A DNA stretch of 64,000 bases from Crystallibacter permensis (GTDB lineage Bacteria; Actinomycetota; Actinomycetes; Actinomycetales; Micrococcaceae), in NCBI RefSeq assembly GCF_025960875.1, contig NZ_JAODLR010000015.1:48831-112830 (forward strand). Reading direction: 5' to 3'. Shown piece after piece: positions 35,313-43,816 of this stretch. The translations under genes and the position numbers were made by a program. Under the pieces are notes generated by a model. The model was not told the DNA's origin, did no database searches, and saw nothing but the letters and a program-made list of their open reading frames with translations. Position 1 is the first letter of the stretch; each line of letters begins with the position of its first letter.

Positions 35313-36139
35313 AGACCGATGCGTCCACCGACGAAGAATTCCTCCGGCAGCTGCTCGACGAATCGGATGTGCCCTCCTCGGACACGCTGCACGACGCGCT
35401 GCTGGAGCTGCGCGCCGCCGGCTCGGCCCAGGCCGCCCCTCCTTCCACCGAGCTGGCCGCCTTTCTGTCGCCGAAGGTCACTCCCCTGCGGCCGCGGCGC
35501 CGGGCAGCCCGGGGAGCCAAGGGTGCCATGATCGGCGTCGCGGTAGCCGCCGCCACCGGGCTCGGCGTAACCGGCGTCGCTGCCGCGAGCCCCGAGTTCC
35601 GCAGCGCCGCGGACCAGACAGTCCAGCAGGTTGCCTCTTTCTTCAACAACGACGACGGCGGCTCGCCCGTGCAGCAAACCACCGTGTTGAACCCCGGCCA
35701 GGACGGTAGCAAGGGCACGGATGAGGACACCGGTAAAGAACAACGGGCACCCGGGGAACGCAACTCAGGTTCCGCCGACGCCAACTCCGATTCCAGTGAA
35801 TCCGTCAAACCCCGTGAGCCCGGTGAACCCGGAACCGGTGGCCCCGGCACGTCCCGGTCCGGTCCGGCCCCTTCCGGGAAGCAGGAAGGCGCCACCCGCC
35901 GCGAGGGCGCGCCGCTGCTTGATCGCAGGAGTACCCAAAACGACGCCCAGCCGGTCCTGCCAATGCCCGAGGTGCCCGGCGATAAGGTCCTGCCCAAGGA
36001 CCTCGACGACCGGCCCGGCGAAAACAAACTGCCCCTGCCTGCGGTTCCGGAGCGACCGGCCGCCCCGCAGAAAACCGATCCCGCCGCGATCCCTGACGTT
36101 CCGGTCCTCCCCGAATCGGCAGTGGATGGCAGCAACTAA
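35309..36139 (+). CDS. Probable membrane-bound anti-sigma factor
   Basis: A 276-residue protein coupled by a four-base overlap to the sigma gene. It has a cytoplasmic N-terminus of about 65 residues (LRQLLDESDVPSSDTLHDAL), one membrane helix near residues 70-92 (AMIGVAVAAATGLGVTGVAAA), and a long extracytoplasmic tail rich in Pro, Gly, Ser and Asp. No zinc-binding HxxxCxxC motif is present. Anti-sigma function is inferred from the overlap and topology. Confidence 0.7.
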   Translation: MKTDASTDEEFLRQLLDESDVPSSDTLHDALLELRAAGSAQAAPPSTELAAFLSPKVTPLRPRRRAARGAKGAMIGVAVAAATGLGVTGVAAASPEFRSAADQTVQQVASFFNNDDGGSPVQQTTVLNPGQDGSKGTDEDTGKEQRAPGERNSGSADANSDSSESVKPREPGEPGTGGPGTSRSGPAPSGKQEGATRREGAPLLDRRSTQNDAQPVLPMPEVPGDKVLPKDLDDRPGENKLPLPAVPERPAAPQKTDPAAIPDVPVLPESAVDGSN

Positions 36140-36180
36140 ATCAACGGCCGGGGTCCGCCGTCGTGCTCAAGGTTCATCGA

Positions 36181-36417
36181 TCAGGAGAAGGCCAGCACGC
36201 CCGCATAGACCAGGAACAGCAGTGCCATGATGAGGGCCGATAGGCCAATAATGCCGAGCCAAAGCCACGGCACCCATCTCCTGGGCCCGCCTTCTGCGTG
36301 ACCTTGGGTCAGATTCGTTTGTGCCTCTGCCGGCGGCGTTTCCCCCGGCGGGACGCCGCCCCCGGGCTCAAGTCCCGTGATGTGGTCTTCAGCCGGATCC
36401 GGGTTGGAACTGGACAT
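36181..36417 (-). CDS. DUF6480-like single-helix membrane protein
   Basis: A 78-residue protein. ATG at 36417 is selected because AAGGAGGCACGACG precedes it. The N-terminus MSSSNPDPAEDHITGLEPGG through PPGETPPAE is the conserved part of actinobacterial DUF6480 proteins, followed by one C-terminal helix (WLWLGIIGLSALIMALLFLV). The function is unknown. It converges on the anti-sigma gene. Confidence 0.75.
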   Translation of the reverse strand: MSSSNPDPAEDHITGLEPGGGVPPGETPPAEAQTNLTQGHAEGGPRRWVPWLWLGIIGLSALIMALLFLVYAGVLAFS

Positions 36418-36534
36418 CGTCGTGCCTCCTTGCAAGAACAAACCGTGAACCTGCTGATTGCAACAGTAGACAGGTAATAAGCAGGCTGTCTATCACAACT
36501 CGTGACATGGCCGACCACCCTTGGCGGGGACGGC

Positions 36535-37746
36535 TTATTCGAAGTCGGCCAGCCAGAGGTCCGGGCCGAACACTTCGTACTGGATGTCCCTGGCTGGGAC
36601 GCCGCGGGCAATGAGCGCGCTGCGCACCACTTTCATAAAGACCAGCGGTCCGCACAGATAATATTCGGCGTCGGCCGGCAGCTCGGTGTCGGTCAAGTCC
36701 ATATATCCGACCTTGACACCTTCCACCGACTGGGTACGCTCGTTGGGCTTCTCGTACCATGTGGCCATTGAGGCGAACGGTAGTTTTGCCAGGTCCGCCG
36801 CAACCTGCCCGTGCAGCGCGAACGTCTCTTCGGAATGATCCGCGTGCAGCAGTTCCACCGTTCGCTGCGACCCGGATTGGACCAGATGCGACAGCATTCC
36901 CGCCATGGGCGTAATGCCTATCCCCGCACTGGCGAACACAATAGGCCGATCCGAATACTCCAACACCACGTCCCCGAAGGGAGCAGAAAGAACTACTTCA
37001 TCGCCCACCTGCACCTCGTTATGCAGCAGGGTCGAAACCTCTCCGTCCGGCTTTCCGCCGCCTTCATGCACGCGCTTGACGGAGAACTGCCGGTGCTGGC
37101 CGTCATCGGCCCTGGTTAAGCTGTATTGCCGCGGCTGGTGGACGCCATCGGGCATCAGCGCCTTGACCGTGACGTACTGGCCCGGCAGCGACGGCTTAAC
37201 CTCCCGCTCATCGGTGCGCTCTACAACTAAGGTCACCACGTCCGGTGTCTCCTGGATACGCTCCGCCACGCGCCACGTCCGCCAGACTTCGTCTGGCTTC
37301 AGGTGGACGGCGTCGTAAAGTCCACGTTCCTTGTTGATCAGCATGTTTGCCATCAGCCAGTACACCTCGTCCCAGGCTGCAGCGACCGGAGGAGTGACTG
37401 CGTCTCCCAGGACGTCACCTATGGCCCACATCAGGTGGTCATGGACTATCTGATACTGCCCTGCCTCCAGGCCCAGCGAGACGTGCTTATGCGCGATGCG
37501 CGACAGCAAATGGTCCGGCAGATCATCCGGCTTCTCGATCAGCGTGGTGGCAAAGGCCGCAATAGATCCGGCCAGCGCCTGCTGTTGCTTGCCGTCCGCC
37601 TGGTTCCCCCGGTTGAACAGCCCGTCCAACAGATCCGGCCGTTCATCGAACATATGCCGGTAGAACCGCTGGGCAATTTCCTGGATATTGTCTCCCACTA
37701 CTGGCAGGGTCGCTTTAATGATGGGCGTGGACGTATCGGACAACAT
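36535..37746 (-). CDS. hmp: Flavohemoglobin, nitric oxide dioxygenase
   Basis: A 403-residue protein with a globin domain (residues 1-140; AQRFYRHMF with the distal Tyr, proximal His in LSRIAHKHVSLGLE), an FAD-binding domain (RQYSLTRADDG) and an NAD-binding domain (VFASAGIGITPMAGML, YYLCGPLVFMKVV). It converts nitric oxide to nitrate using NADPH and O2 in the cytoplasm. Length and domain order match Hmp. GGAAGGATTTGG precedes the ATG. It is divergent from the ArsR-family gene, with a palindrome between. Confidence 0.95.
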   Translation of the reverse strand: MLSDTSTPIIKATLPVVGDNIQEIAQRFYRHMFDERPDLLDGLFNRGNQADGKQQQALAGSIAAFATTLIEKPDDLPDHLLSRIAHKHVSLGLEAGQYQIVHDHLMWAIGDVLGDAVTPPVAAAWDEVYWLMANMLINKERGLYDAVHLKPDEVWRTWRVAERIQETPDVVTLVVERTDEREVKPSLPGQYVTVKALMPDGVHQPRQYSLTRADDGQHRQFSVKRVHEGGGKPDGEVSTLLHNEVQVGDEVVLSAPFGDVVLEYSDRPIVFASAGIGITPMAGMLSHLVQSGSQRTVELLHADHSEETFALHGQVAADLAKLPFASMATWYEKPNERTQSVEGVKVGYMDLTDTELPADAEYYLCGPLVFMKVVRSALIARGVPARDIQYEVFGPDLWLADFE

Positions 37747-37889
37747 TTTCCAAATCCTTCCGGTTGCCTATGCCCCCAACAGTCATCACCCTTCTCCGGT
37801 TCCAGCAAGAAAACCAGCCCATAGGTGCATGAGGCATCCCTTCATATTTCCACTGCCTTACCTCTTGATCTTCCAGTCGCGCAGGCGTA

Positions 37890-37911
37890 GGTTGTTAACA
37901 ACCAATAGGTT
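37890..37911. promoter_or_regulatory. Palindromic operator for the ArsR-family gene
   Basis: GGTTGTTAACAACC (37890-37903) is a perfect 14-base palindrome. It overlaps a second inverted repeat AACC-AATA-GGTT (37900-37911). The pair ends 25 bases before the ArsR-family start and lies 140 bases from hmp. Autorepression by the ArsR protein is the likely use. Confidence 0.72.
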
Positions 37912-37936
37912 GATAAATAAAGAAGTTGACTAAGCC

Positions 37937-38293
37937 ATGGACCGCAGCGACGACAGCCTCCTCGACAAGGCCTTCCTGGCCCTCGCCGATCCGGCCCGCC
38001 GCCGCATCATAGCCCGGCTCAGCCGCGGTCCGGCCACCGTCAATGAACTGGCGGAGCCCTTCGAAATCACCAAGCAGGCGGTCTCGAAGCACATCCAGGT
38101 CCTCGAGCAGGCGCAACTGGTCACGCGCACCCGCGACGCCCAGCGCCGGCCCGTCCACCTGAATCCCGCACGGTTGGAAGCGCTCACCGCGTGGATCGAC
38201 CAGTACCGACTGGTCCGCGAGGGGCAGTTCCGCAACCTCGACGCCGTGCTCCAATCCCAGGCAAAAACCAACATCACCAAGGATCCATCATGA
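37937..38293 (+). CDS. ArsR-family winged-helix repressor
   Basis: A 118-residue regulator (LADPARRRIIARLSRGPATV, VNELAEPFEITKQAVSKHIQ, VLEQAQLVTRTRDAQRRPV). It lacks the metal-binding ELCVC motif and belongs to the subgroup that precedes SRPBCC/AHSA1 genes. Its stop overlaps the SRPBCC start by ATGA, so the genes are coupled. It probably controls itself and the SRPBCC-VOC operon. Confidence 0.88.
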   Translation: MDRSDDSLLDKAFLALADPARRRIIARLSRGPATVNELAEPFEITKQAVSKHIQVLEQAQLVTRTRDAQRRPVHLNPARLEALTAWIDQYRLVREGQFRNLDAVLQSQAKTNITKDPS

Positions 38294-38775
38294 GCAACGC
38301 ACTGAAACTCACCGTCCCCGAAGGCGTGCCGTTCATCGATTACGAGCGCGAATTCGACTACCCGGTAGCGGACGTCTTCCGCGCGCACAAGGACCCGGAG
38401 CTGATCAAGCAGTGGCTCGGCCCGCGCGGCATGAAAATGGACATCGACCATTACGATTTCCGCACCGGCGGCAGCTACAGCTACCTCCACACCGGCCCGG
38501 ATGGCGTCCCCTACTCCTTCTCCGGCGTCTTCCACACGGTCCGCGAGAACGAGTTCGCTGTCCAGACCTTCGAGTTCGGCGGCTACCCGGATGTGGTCAG
38601 CATCGAGTTCATGACGTTCGAGGACCTCGGCGGCGGCCGCTGCAAGCTGATCGGCCACTCCGTCTACCCCAGCCAGGAGGCCCGCGACGGCATGGCCCAA
38701 TCCGGCATGGAGGGCGGCATGACCGAGGGCTACGAGCGGCTCGACGAACTGCTCACCGGCGCCCGGGCGGCCTAA
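38290..38775 (+). CDS. SRPBCC (AHSA1/START-like) protein, copy 1
   Basis: A 161-residue protein of the SRPBCC hydrophobic-pocket fold: FDYPVADVFRAHKDPELIKQ, WLGPRGMKMDIDHYDFRTGG, FSGVFHTVRENEFAV and SVYPSQEARDGMAQSGMEGG are typical of activator of Hsp90 ATPase homologue 1-like proteins. The ligand is unknown. It overlaps the ArsR gene. A close paralogue lies at 40248, on the other side of an IS110-type element, so the two were probably adjacent before the insertion. Confidence 0.88.
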   Translation: MSNALKLTVPEGVPFIDYEREFDYPVADVFRAHKDPELIKQWLGPRGMKMDIDHYDFRTGGSYSYLHTGPDGVPYSFSGVFHTVRENEFAVQTFEFGGYPDVVSIEFMTFEDLGGGRCKLIGHSVYPSQEARDGMAQSGMEGGMTEGYERLDELLTGARAA

Positions 38776-38799
38776 CTCCAGCGCTGATTCCACCTGCAC

Positions 38800-39090
38800 A
38801 AACAAAGTACGACTGTGAGTCTTGTTTTAGCTGGTCTGGGACTGGCTGGCAGGATGGGTACTGGCCGATCCGCCGCCATGGATGTGACTCGAAAGTATGC
38901 TGACCATGAAGTGTCTTGCCGCCGACTTGTCCATCCGTGGCGGGGGCCGGCCGGACCTGTCCGGCCCACCTCGGTAGCTTGATCAGAAGATTGTCCGCGC
39001 CTTGAGGCGTGTGACCCGTCACAGTGCTGTTCCGATGTGATTCCTACCCGGACTGGTACCGGCCGACAGCGGCCTGACCTGTTCATCACT
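38800..39090 (+). ncRNA. Candidate bridge RNA region of the IS110 element
   Basis: IS110 elements carry a structured guide (bridge) RNA in their noncoding end, usually before the transposase gene. This region contains stems GGCCGGAC-CT-GTCCGGCC (38949-38966), CGCC-TTGA-GGCG (38998-39009) and GTGAC-CC-GTCAC (39011-39022), plus unpaired intervals that could be guide loops. The RNA ends, loops and guide bases were not resolved. The assignment is from family knowledge and position. Confidence 0.35.
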
Positions 39091-39103
39091 GAGGAAAGGT
39101 GCC

Positions 39104-40182
39104 GTGACCGCTATTTCTATCGTCGCGCATTCCCACCGTTTGTCGTGGGCGTCGACACGCACGCCCGTAACCACGTTTACGCAATCCTCGCCGCCAAAAC
39201 CGGCGAGCTGATCGACACCCAGGCTTTTCCGACCACTGGTGCTGGCATCAACAGGGCCATTGCCTGGGTCGCCCGCCGCACCAACGCCGACGCGGACACG
39301 CTCTGGGTGATCGAAGGCGCCGCATCGTACGGGGCCGTCCTGGCCGGTACTGTCGCCGCCGAGGGCTGTCCGGTGGCCGAAGCACCGCGGATGGATGCGA
39401 AGAAGCGCCGCGGCGTTGGTAAGTCCGATGCCCTTGATGCGCACCACATCGCTGCGGCCGCGCTGCCGCTGCCGCAGGAAAAGCTGCGCCGCCCGAGGCT
39501 GAACGACGGGGTGCGCCAAGCCTTGCGGATCCTGGTCACGGCCCGCGACGCCATGAGCACCGAGCGCACCCGCTCGGTCAACGCGCTCACCGCACTGCTG
39601 CGCACCCATGATCTGGGATTGGATGCCCGGAGGGCCCTCTCAACAACTCAGATCACTGAGGTGTCGCGGTGGCGTGCGCGCGAGGAGGAGCTCTCCCTAA
39701 CCATCGCCCGGACCGAGGCGATACGTCTGGCCAAACGTGTCCTCGAACTGGATGAACAGCTCAAAGCCAACGAGAAACAACTGACCGAGCTGGTGCAGAT
39801 CAGCGAGGCCGCGCCCCTGTTGCAGGAAAAGGGCTTTGGGTCCGTCACTGCAGCGACCTGCCTCACCGCCTGGTCCCATCAAGGACGGGTTCGGAATGAG
39901 GCGGCCTATGCCTCATTGGCCGGTGTGAATCCCATCCCCGCTTCCTCAGGCAACACCGTCCGGCACCGCCTGAACCGAGGCGGAGACAGAAGCCTGAACC
40001 GCGCCCTCCACATGGTCGCAGTGACCAAAATGACCCACGATCCGGAGACCCGGAAATACGTCGAAAAGCGGCGAGCAGAAGGCCGCACTGACAGGGAAAT
40101 CCGCCGATGCATCAAACGCTATCTGGCCCGACGCGTACACCGCACGCTCAATGTATCTTGCACCACCACGAGTACCGCTTGA
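39104..40182 (+). pseudogene. IS110-family transposase, apparent frameshift near the N-terminus
   Basis: The DEDD domain has FVVGVDTHARNH, LWVIEGAASYG and GKSDALDAHHIA, with the four acidic residues; the Transposase_20 domain has VTAATCLTAW, LAGVNPIPASSGN (catalytic Ser) and HRLNRGGDRSLN. The natural start looks like GTG 39104 behind GAGGAAAGG, reading VTAISIVAHSH, but this frame leaves the main frame at about 39136. One extra base there would give SHPFVVGVD, the expected order. In the main frame the nearest upstream start is GTG 39037, with an unlikely 35-residue leader. A sequencing error in a C run is possible. Confidence 0.75.
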
Positions 40183-40201
40183 CAGACATAGAAGAGTCGG
40201 C

Positions 40202-40224
40202 GGTGCCCGCCTTGAGCGGGCACC
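40202..40224 (+). terminator. Hairpin after the transposase gene
   Basis: Perfect 9-base arms GGTGCCCGC (40202-40210) and GCGGGCACC (40216-40224) enclose CTTGA. It lies 20 bases after the transposase stop and 24 bases before the second SRPBCC start, with no T tract. It may be a terminator, the structured right end of the element, or a leader hairpin. Confidence 0.55.
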
Positions 40225-40247
40225 TCACCAAGCACTGGGAGGACATG

Positions 40248-40733
40248 ATGGCCAACGTACTTAAGCTCAACAATCCGGAAAGTCTGCCGTACAGCGAGTA
40301 CGAGCGCGAGTTCGACTACCCGGCTGCCGAGGTCTTCCGTGCCCATGCCGATCCGGAGCTGTACCGGCAGTGGATCGGCCCGCGCGACCTGACCACCCGG
40401 ATCGAGGAGCATGACTGCCGGAGCGGCGGACAGTTCCGCTTCGTCCAGCACCGCGGCGACGGCGTCGAGCATGCCTTCCGCGGCATCTTCCATAATGTTC
40501 GCGAACACGAGTTCATTCTCAACACTTTCGAGTACGAGGGTTACCCCGACGTTGTCACCCTGGAGTACACAGCATTGGAGGATCTGCCCTGCGGACGGTC
40601 CCGGTTGACCGGGCGCTCCGTCTTCCCTGATCTGGCTTCGCGCGACCGCTATCTGACCGATGGGATGGAAAGGGGCATCTCCGAAGGTTACGATCGGCTC
40701 GAGGAAGTACTCGCCGGGGTTCGGGCCGCCTGA
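40248..40733 (+). CDS. SRPBCC (AHSA1/START-like) protein, copy 2
   Basis: A 161-residue paralogue of the protein at 38290, the same length and with the same plan (YSEYEREFDYPAAEVFRAHA, RQWIGPRDLTTRIEEHDCRS, SVFPDLASRDRYLTDGMERG). Two tandem ATGs (40245, 40248) follow GGGAGG; the second has normal spacing. It is cut off from the ArsR promoter by the IS110 element and may now depend on another promoter. The VOC gene follows 26 bases later. Confidence 0.86.
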   Translation: MANVLKLNNPESLPYSEYEREFDYPAAEVFRAHADPELYRQWIGPRDLTTRIEEHDCRSGGQFRFVQHRGDGVEHAFRGIFHNVREHEFILNTFEYEGYPDVVTLEYTALEDLPCGRSRLTGRSVFPDLASRDRYLTDGMERGISEGYDRLEEVLAGVRAA

Positions 40734-40759
40734 TCCCACCGCCACCAAGGAGATGCACC

Positions 40760-41191
40760 ATGGATTGGACGCTGGAAGTAGTACTGTTGCCGGTCGCCGA
40801 TATTGACCGAGCCATCGAGTTCTATCGCGACAAGGTCGGTTTCGATCTGGACCACCACACCGTCAATGAGCACATGAACGTGGCCCAGTTGACCCCGCGT
40901 GGCTCCGGCTGCTCGATCGTCATCGGCAACCTGCCGGCACAGAGCGAAATGGAACCCGGCTCCCTGCGCGGCCTCCAGCTGGTGGTTTCCGATGCTCAAG
41001 CCGCCCGCGAGGAACTCCTCTCCCGCGGTGTGGAGGCCAGCGAAATCACCGTTTTCGACAAGCGCGACGGCGGAACCTTCTTCGGGTTCAGCGACCCGGA
41101 CGGCAATACGTGGGCTGTGCAGGAACTGAAAGTCCGGGCCGACAAGCCGCTGATCCCAAGCGACGCCCGCAGCGGTGCCGGCGAGAAGTAG
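40760..41191 (+). CDS. VOC-superfamily (glyoxalase/bleomycin resistance-like) protein
   Basis: A 143-residue protein with the paired beta-alpha-beta-beta-beta modules of the VOC fold: VLLPVADIDRAIEFYRDKVG at the start and GLQLVVSDAQAAREELLSRG in the second half, ending FFGFSDPDGNTWAVQEL. The exact metal ligands are not clear; the final Glu (VQEL) is in the usual position. AAGGAGATGCACC precedes the ATG. It is probably the last gene of the ArsR-SRPBCC operon; its substrate is unknown. Confidence 0.85.
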   Translation: MDWTLEVVLLPVADIDRAIEFYRDKVGFDLDHHTVNEHMNVAQLTPRGSGCSIVIGNLPAQSEMEPGSLRGLQLVVSDAQAAREELLSRGVEASEITVFDKRDGGTFFGFSDPDGNTWAVQELKVRADKPLIPSDARSGAGEK

Positions 41192-41291
41192 TCCGTTCAC
41201 GGATCTTTCCTGCTAAGAATGCAATCCGTTGTGCCGGTGGCTCCGAACTACTTCTACGCGGAAAACACCAGCAACGGTACGGAGGGCATTG

Positions 41292-41816
41292 ATGGCCAGG
41301 GCATCCACCGGTCCTTCCGGAACGCCGAACAAACAGGTGCGGCTCGTGCCTGTCCTGGTGGCGGCGGGGCTGACGATGGTGCTGGCGCTGGTCGCCCATC
41401 TCGCCTCAGGCGGGACCATGCCGGCCCTTCCGGTCCTCGGCGCCATCACCGCCCTGACTACCCTCACCGCCACCGTACTGTCCCGCGTTCAGGCTCCCCA
41501 ATGGGTCCTCATCGTGTCCGCAGGAGCCGCCCAGCAGGTGCTGCACCTAGCCTTCGAGGCCTGTGCCGCACGGCCGGCAACAGGCGCATCCGCAGCTTCT
41601 TCGGCAGGTGGGCCCCACTCCCACCACACGGAAGTGGACCCTGCACAGCTGGCGGCCACGGCCAGCGTCGCTACCGAGCAGGCAGGACCCCACGGCGAAT
41701 ACGTCATGCTGATGCTGCATTTCCATCTGGCTGCCGCCGTGCTGACCGCGCTGCTGCTGAGCTGGAGCCGTTTTAGCGGCCCAGCCGCGACCGCAACGCT
41801 GCCACAGCGGCCTTGA
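41292..41816 (+). CDS. Hypothetical membrane protein with His-rich loop
   Basis: A 174-residue protein with three to four hydrophobic helices (about residues 17-37, 42-62, 70-90 and 137-157) and a loop GGPHSHHTEVD between the third and fourth. ATG at 41292 is chosen because ACGGAGGGC precedes it. A metal-related role is possible from the histidines but no family is recognised. The last 44 bases overlap the end of the convergent M20 gene, which raises some doubt about the C-terminus. Confidence 0.55.
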   Translation: MARASTGPSGTPNKQVRLVPVLVAAGLTMVLALVAHLASGGTMPALPVLGAITALTTLTATVLSRVQAPQWVLIVSAGAAQQVLHLAFEACAARPATGASAASSAGGPHSHHTEVDPAQLAATASVATEQAGPHGEYVMLMLHFHLAAAVLTALLLSWSRFSGPAATATLPQRP

Positions 41817-43020
41817 CGCCCGTGGAAAGCGTGGGCTCCATGACCGGGGCAAAGAACGGGGAATGGTTCATCGGAACCGGCCCCTCGCCGTTCACCACGT
41901 CCGCGGAATGGCCGCCGAAGAACCAGTACACGGCTGGCACATCGATGGCCGCGGCCAGATGGCCGAAGTCCTCGCTGCCCATTAGCGGCGGCACTACGGA
42001 GACCGCATCCTGCCCGATCGCGCCCCGCAGCACCTCGGCCAGGCTTTCGGCCTCGACGGGCTCGTTGTAGCAGGCCGGGAAGGTGTACAACTCCTCGATC
42101 TCCGGCTCGGGCGCCCCCGAGGCGGAGGCCTCGGCCGAGACGATGCGCCGCACGGCGGCGAGCACCCGGGCGCGGACAACGTCGTCGAAGGTGCGGATAT
42201 TCAGGGTGAACTCCGCGGACGCGGGGATGATGTTCTCTTTCAGCCCGCCGTGGAAGGTGCCGACGGTGACCACGGCAGCCTGCCGGGGATCCAGCTCGCG
42301 CGAGACGATCGTCTGCAACCGAACCACCATGTGGGCGCCCAGGACAACCGGATCGATGGAATCCTGCGGCTGCGACCCGTGGGACTGGCGGCCGTGGACG
42401 GTGACCTTGAGCGAGTCCGCCATGGCCATGGCGCTGCCGACCGAGAGCGAGACTGTCCCGGCAAGTCCGGGCATGACGTGCTGGCCATAGACGATTTCCG
42501 GCTTCGGCGCGCGCTCCCACAGTCCGTCGGCCACCATGGCGGCCGCACCGGCGGCGGTCTCCTCACCAGGCTGGAAGATCAGGACCAAGGTTCCGGCCCA
42601 AGCCCCTCGGGACTCCGCAAATATGCGGGCCACGGTCAGCAACACCGCGGTGTGGGTGTCGTGGCCGCAGCCGTGCATCACCGGCACTTCGGCGCCGTCC
42701 GGCAGGATGCCGGTGTCGGTGCTGGCATAATCCAGACCCGTATCTTCCACGATCGGCAGGCCGTCGGTATCGGCGCGGAAGCCAACCACGGGGCCGTTGC
42801 CGTTGCGCAGTACGCCCACCACGCCAGTGCCGCCGCAGCGGAAGTTTTCGATGCCCAGCCCGTCCAACTGCTGCTCGATGAATTCCGCCGTCCGGTGCTC
42901 CTGCATAGACAGTTCCGGGTGGGCGTGGAGGTGCCGGTAGAGCTCGTGCAGCTGTGCCTGTTGCTGTTGCGTGAGGGCAAGCCCGGCGGTCTGTTCCACG
43001 GCGTCGAGGGTGTTGGTCAT
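41773..43020 (-). CDS. M20-family amidohydrolase (hippurate/IAA-amino acid hydrolase type)
   Basis: A 415-residue M20D metallopeptidase. The metal-binding motifs are MHGCGHDTHTAVLL and GEETAAGAAAMV; the dimerisation domain carries VHGRQSHGSQPQDSIDPV with its conserved His, and the C-terminus has PPLMGSEDFG. These enzymes hydrolyse N-acyl amino acids such as hippurate. ATG at 43020 is better spaced from AGGAGAG than the adjacent ATG at 43023. It is the third gene after the DUF5058 membrane pair, suggesting that the pair imports its substrate. Confidence 0.9.
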   Translation of the reverse strand: MTNTLDAVEQTAGLALTQQQQAQLHELYRHLHAHPELSMQEHRTAEFIEQQLDGLGIENFRCGGTGVVGVLRNGNGPVVGFRADTDGLPIVEDTGLDYASTDTGILPDGAEVPVMHGCGHDTHTAVLLTVARIFAESRGAWAGTLVLIFQPGEETAAGAAAMVADGLWERAPKPEIVYGQHVMPGLAGTVSLSVGSAMAMADSLKVTVHGRQSHGSQPQDSIDPVVLGAHMVVRLQTIVSRELDPRQAAVVTVGTFHGGLKENIIPASAEFTLNIRTFDDVVRARVLAAVRRIVSAEASASGAPEPEIEELYTFPACYNEPVEAESLAEVLRGAIGQDAVSVVPPLMGSEDFGHLAAAIDVPAVYWFFGGHSADVVNGEGPVPMNHSPFFAPVMEPTLSTGVKAAVAALRSRLGR

Positions 43021-43043
43021 CATCTCTCCTGTAGTTCTAAGGT

Positions 43044-43778
43044 CTAATTCTCGACGGCGACAGCGGGCTTACGGTCCCGTGCCAGCCACGAAACGATAAT
43101 CGTTCCGATCACGGCGATACCGGTGGTCAGGAAGGCGATGGCCGGGACCAGCGGCAACAGGACGAACTGTACCAACAGCGCGACGACCACGGCGATGATG
43201 GTGATCCGCAACTGCTTGATCGTGAGGATCGCTTGCACGATGACCGCCCCCAATACCGACGGAAGGACGTAGAGCCGGGCAACGTCGATGACCTCGACGG
43301 GGATGATGCTGATCAGCCAGGTGCCAAGGATGCCGACAAACAGGGCCAATGAGACCAGGTGGATTGCTGCGGCACCGCAGATAGCGGCTACGGCGGCGAA
43401 GTCACCCCGGCGGGTGCCGGGCTTGGCACCGATCCGCGTCTGCGCAATCAGGGCCGAAGGAAGCAGCTTGCTGGAGATATTGCCGATCATGAAGGCCTGG
43501 TACATGGCGGCCGGCCCAAGGATCGGGAAATACGTGACCGGTTCGACGATCCAGATGACGGCGAACACGGCGGCCACGGCTGCAAAGGCCGTCCACAGCT
43601 GGGCCGCACTGATGTCCAGGCCGGTGAAGAAGACCAGGTACAGCGGCCCGGCCACCGAGAGGATGAGGCCGGCGATCATGGTCAGGCGTCCCCAGCGGGA
43701 CGTAGTGCGGTCGAATTCGGCAAGATCCGACTCGGCCTCGGCCGCGGTAATGGGCGTAGAGATGCTGGTTGCAGACAT
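43044..43778 (-). CDS. Membrane protein, partner of the DUF5058 gene
   Basis: A 244-residue protein with six or seven hydrophobic helices (LTMIAGLILSVAGPLYLVFF, LWTAFAAVAAVFAVIW and others) and conserved-looking PAAMYQAFMIGNISSKLLPS. AAGGAACACATA precedes ATG 43778, 38 bases after the DUF5058 stop. The two-gene arrangement next to an M20 peptidase suggests a two-subunit transporter, but the transport function is inferred. Confidence 0.65.
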   Translation of the reverse strand: MSATSISTPITAAEAESDLAEFDRTTSRWGRLTMIAGLILSVAGPLYLVFFTGLDISAAQLWTAFAAVAAVFAVIWIVEPVTYFPILGPAAMYQAFMIGNISSKLLPSALIAQTRIGAKPGTRRGDFAAVAAICGAAAIHLVSLALFVGILGTWLISIIPVEVIDVARLYVLPSVLGAVIVQAILTIKQLRITIIAVVVALLVQFVLLPLVPAIAFLTTGIAVIGTIIVSWLARDRKPAVAVEN

Positions 43779-43816
43779 TATGTGTTCCTTACAAAGCGTT
43801 CCGGTAGGGCGGCGGA

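Larger units (their letters stand above)
38776..40244 (+). mobile_element. IS110-family insertion element (ends approximate)
   Basis: The stretch between the two SRPBCC genes holds an IS110-family transposase with about 300 noncoding bases before it and about 60 after it. IS110 elements lack long terminal inverted repeats, so the exact ends cannot be set here; the limits given are those of the interrupted operon. The upstream noncoding part is rich in hairpins, as expected for the bridge-RNA region of this family. The insertion separates genes that look like one operon. Confidence 0.75.
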
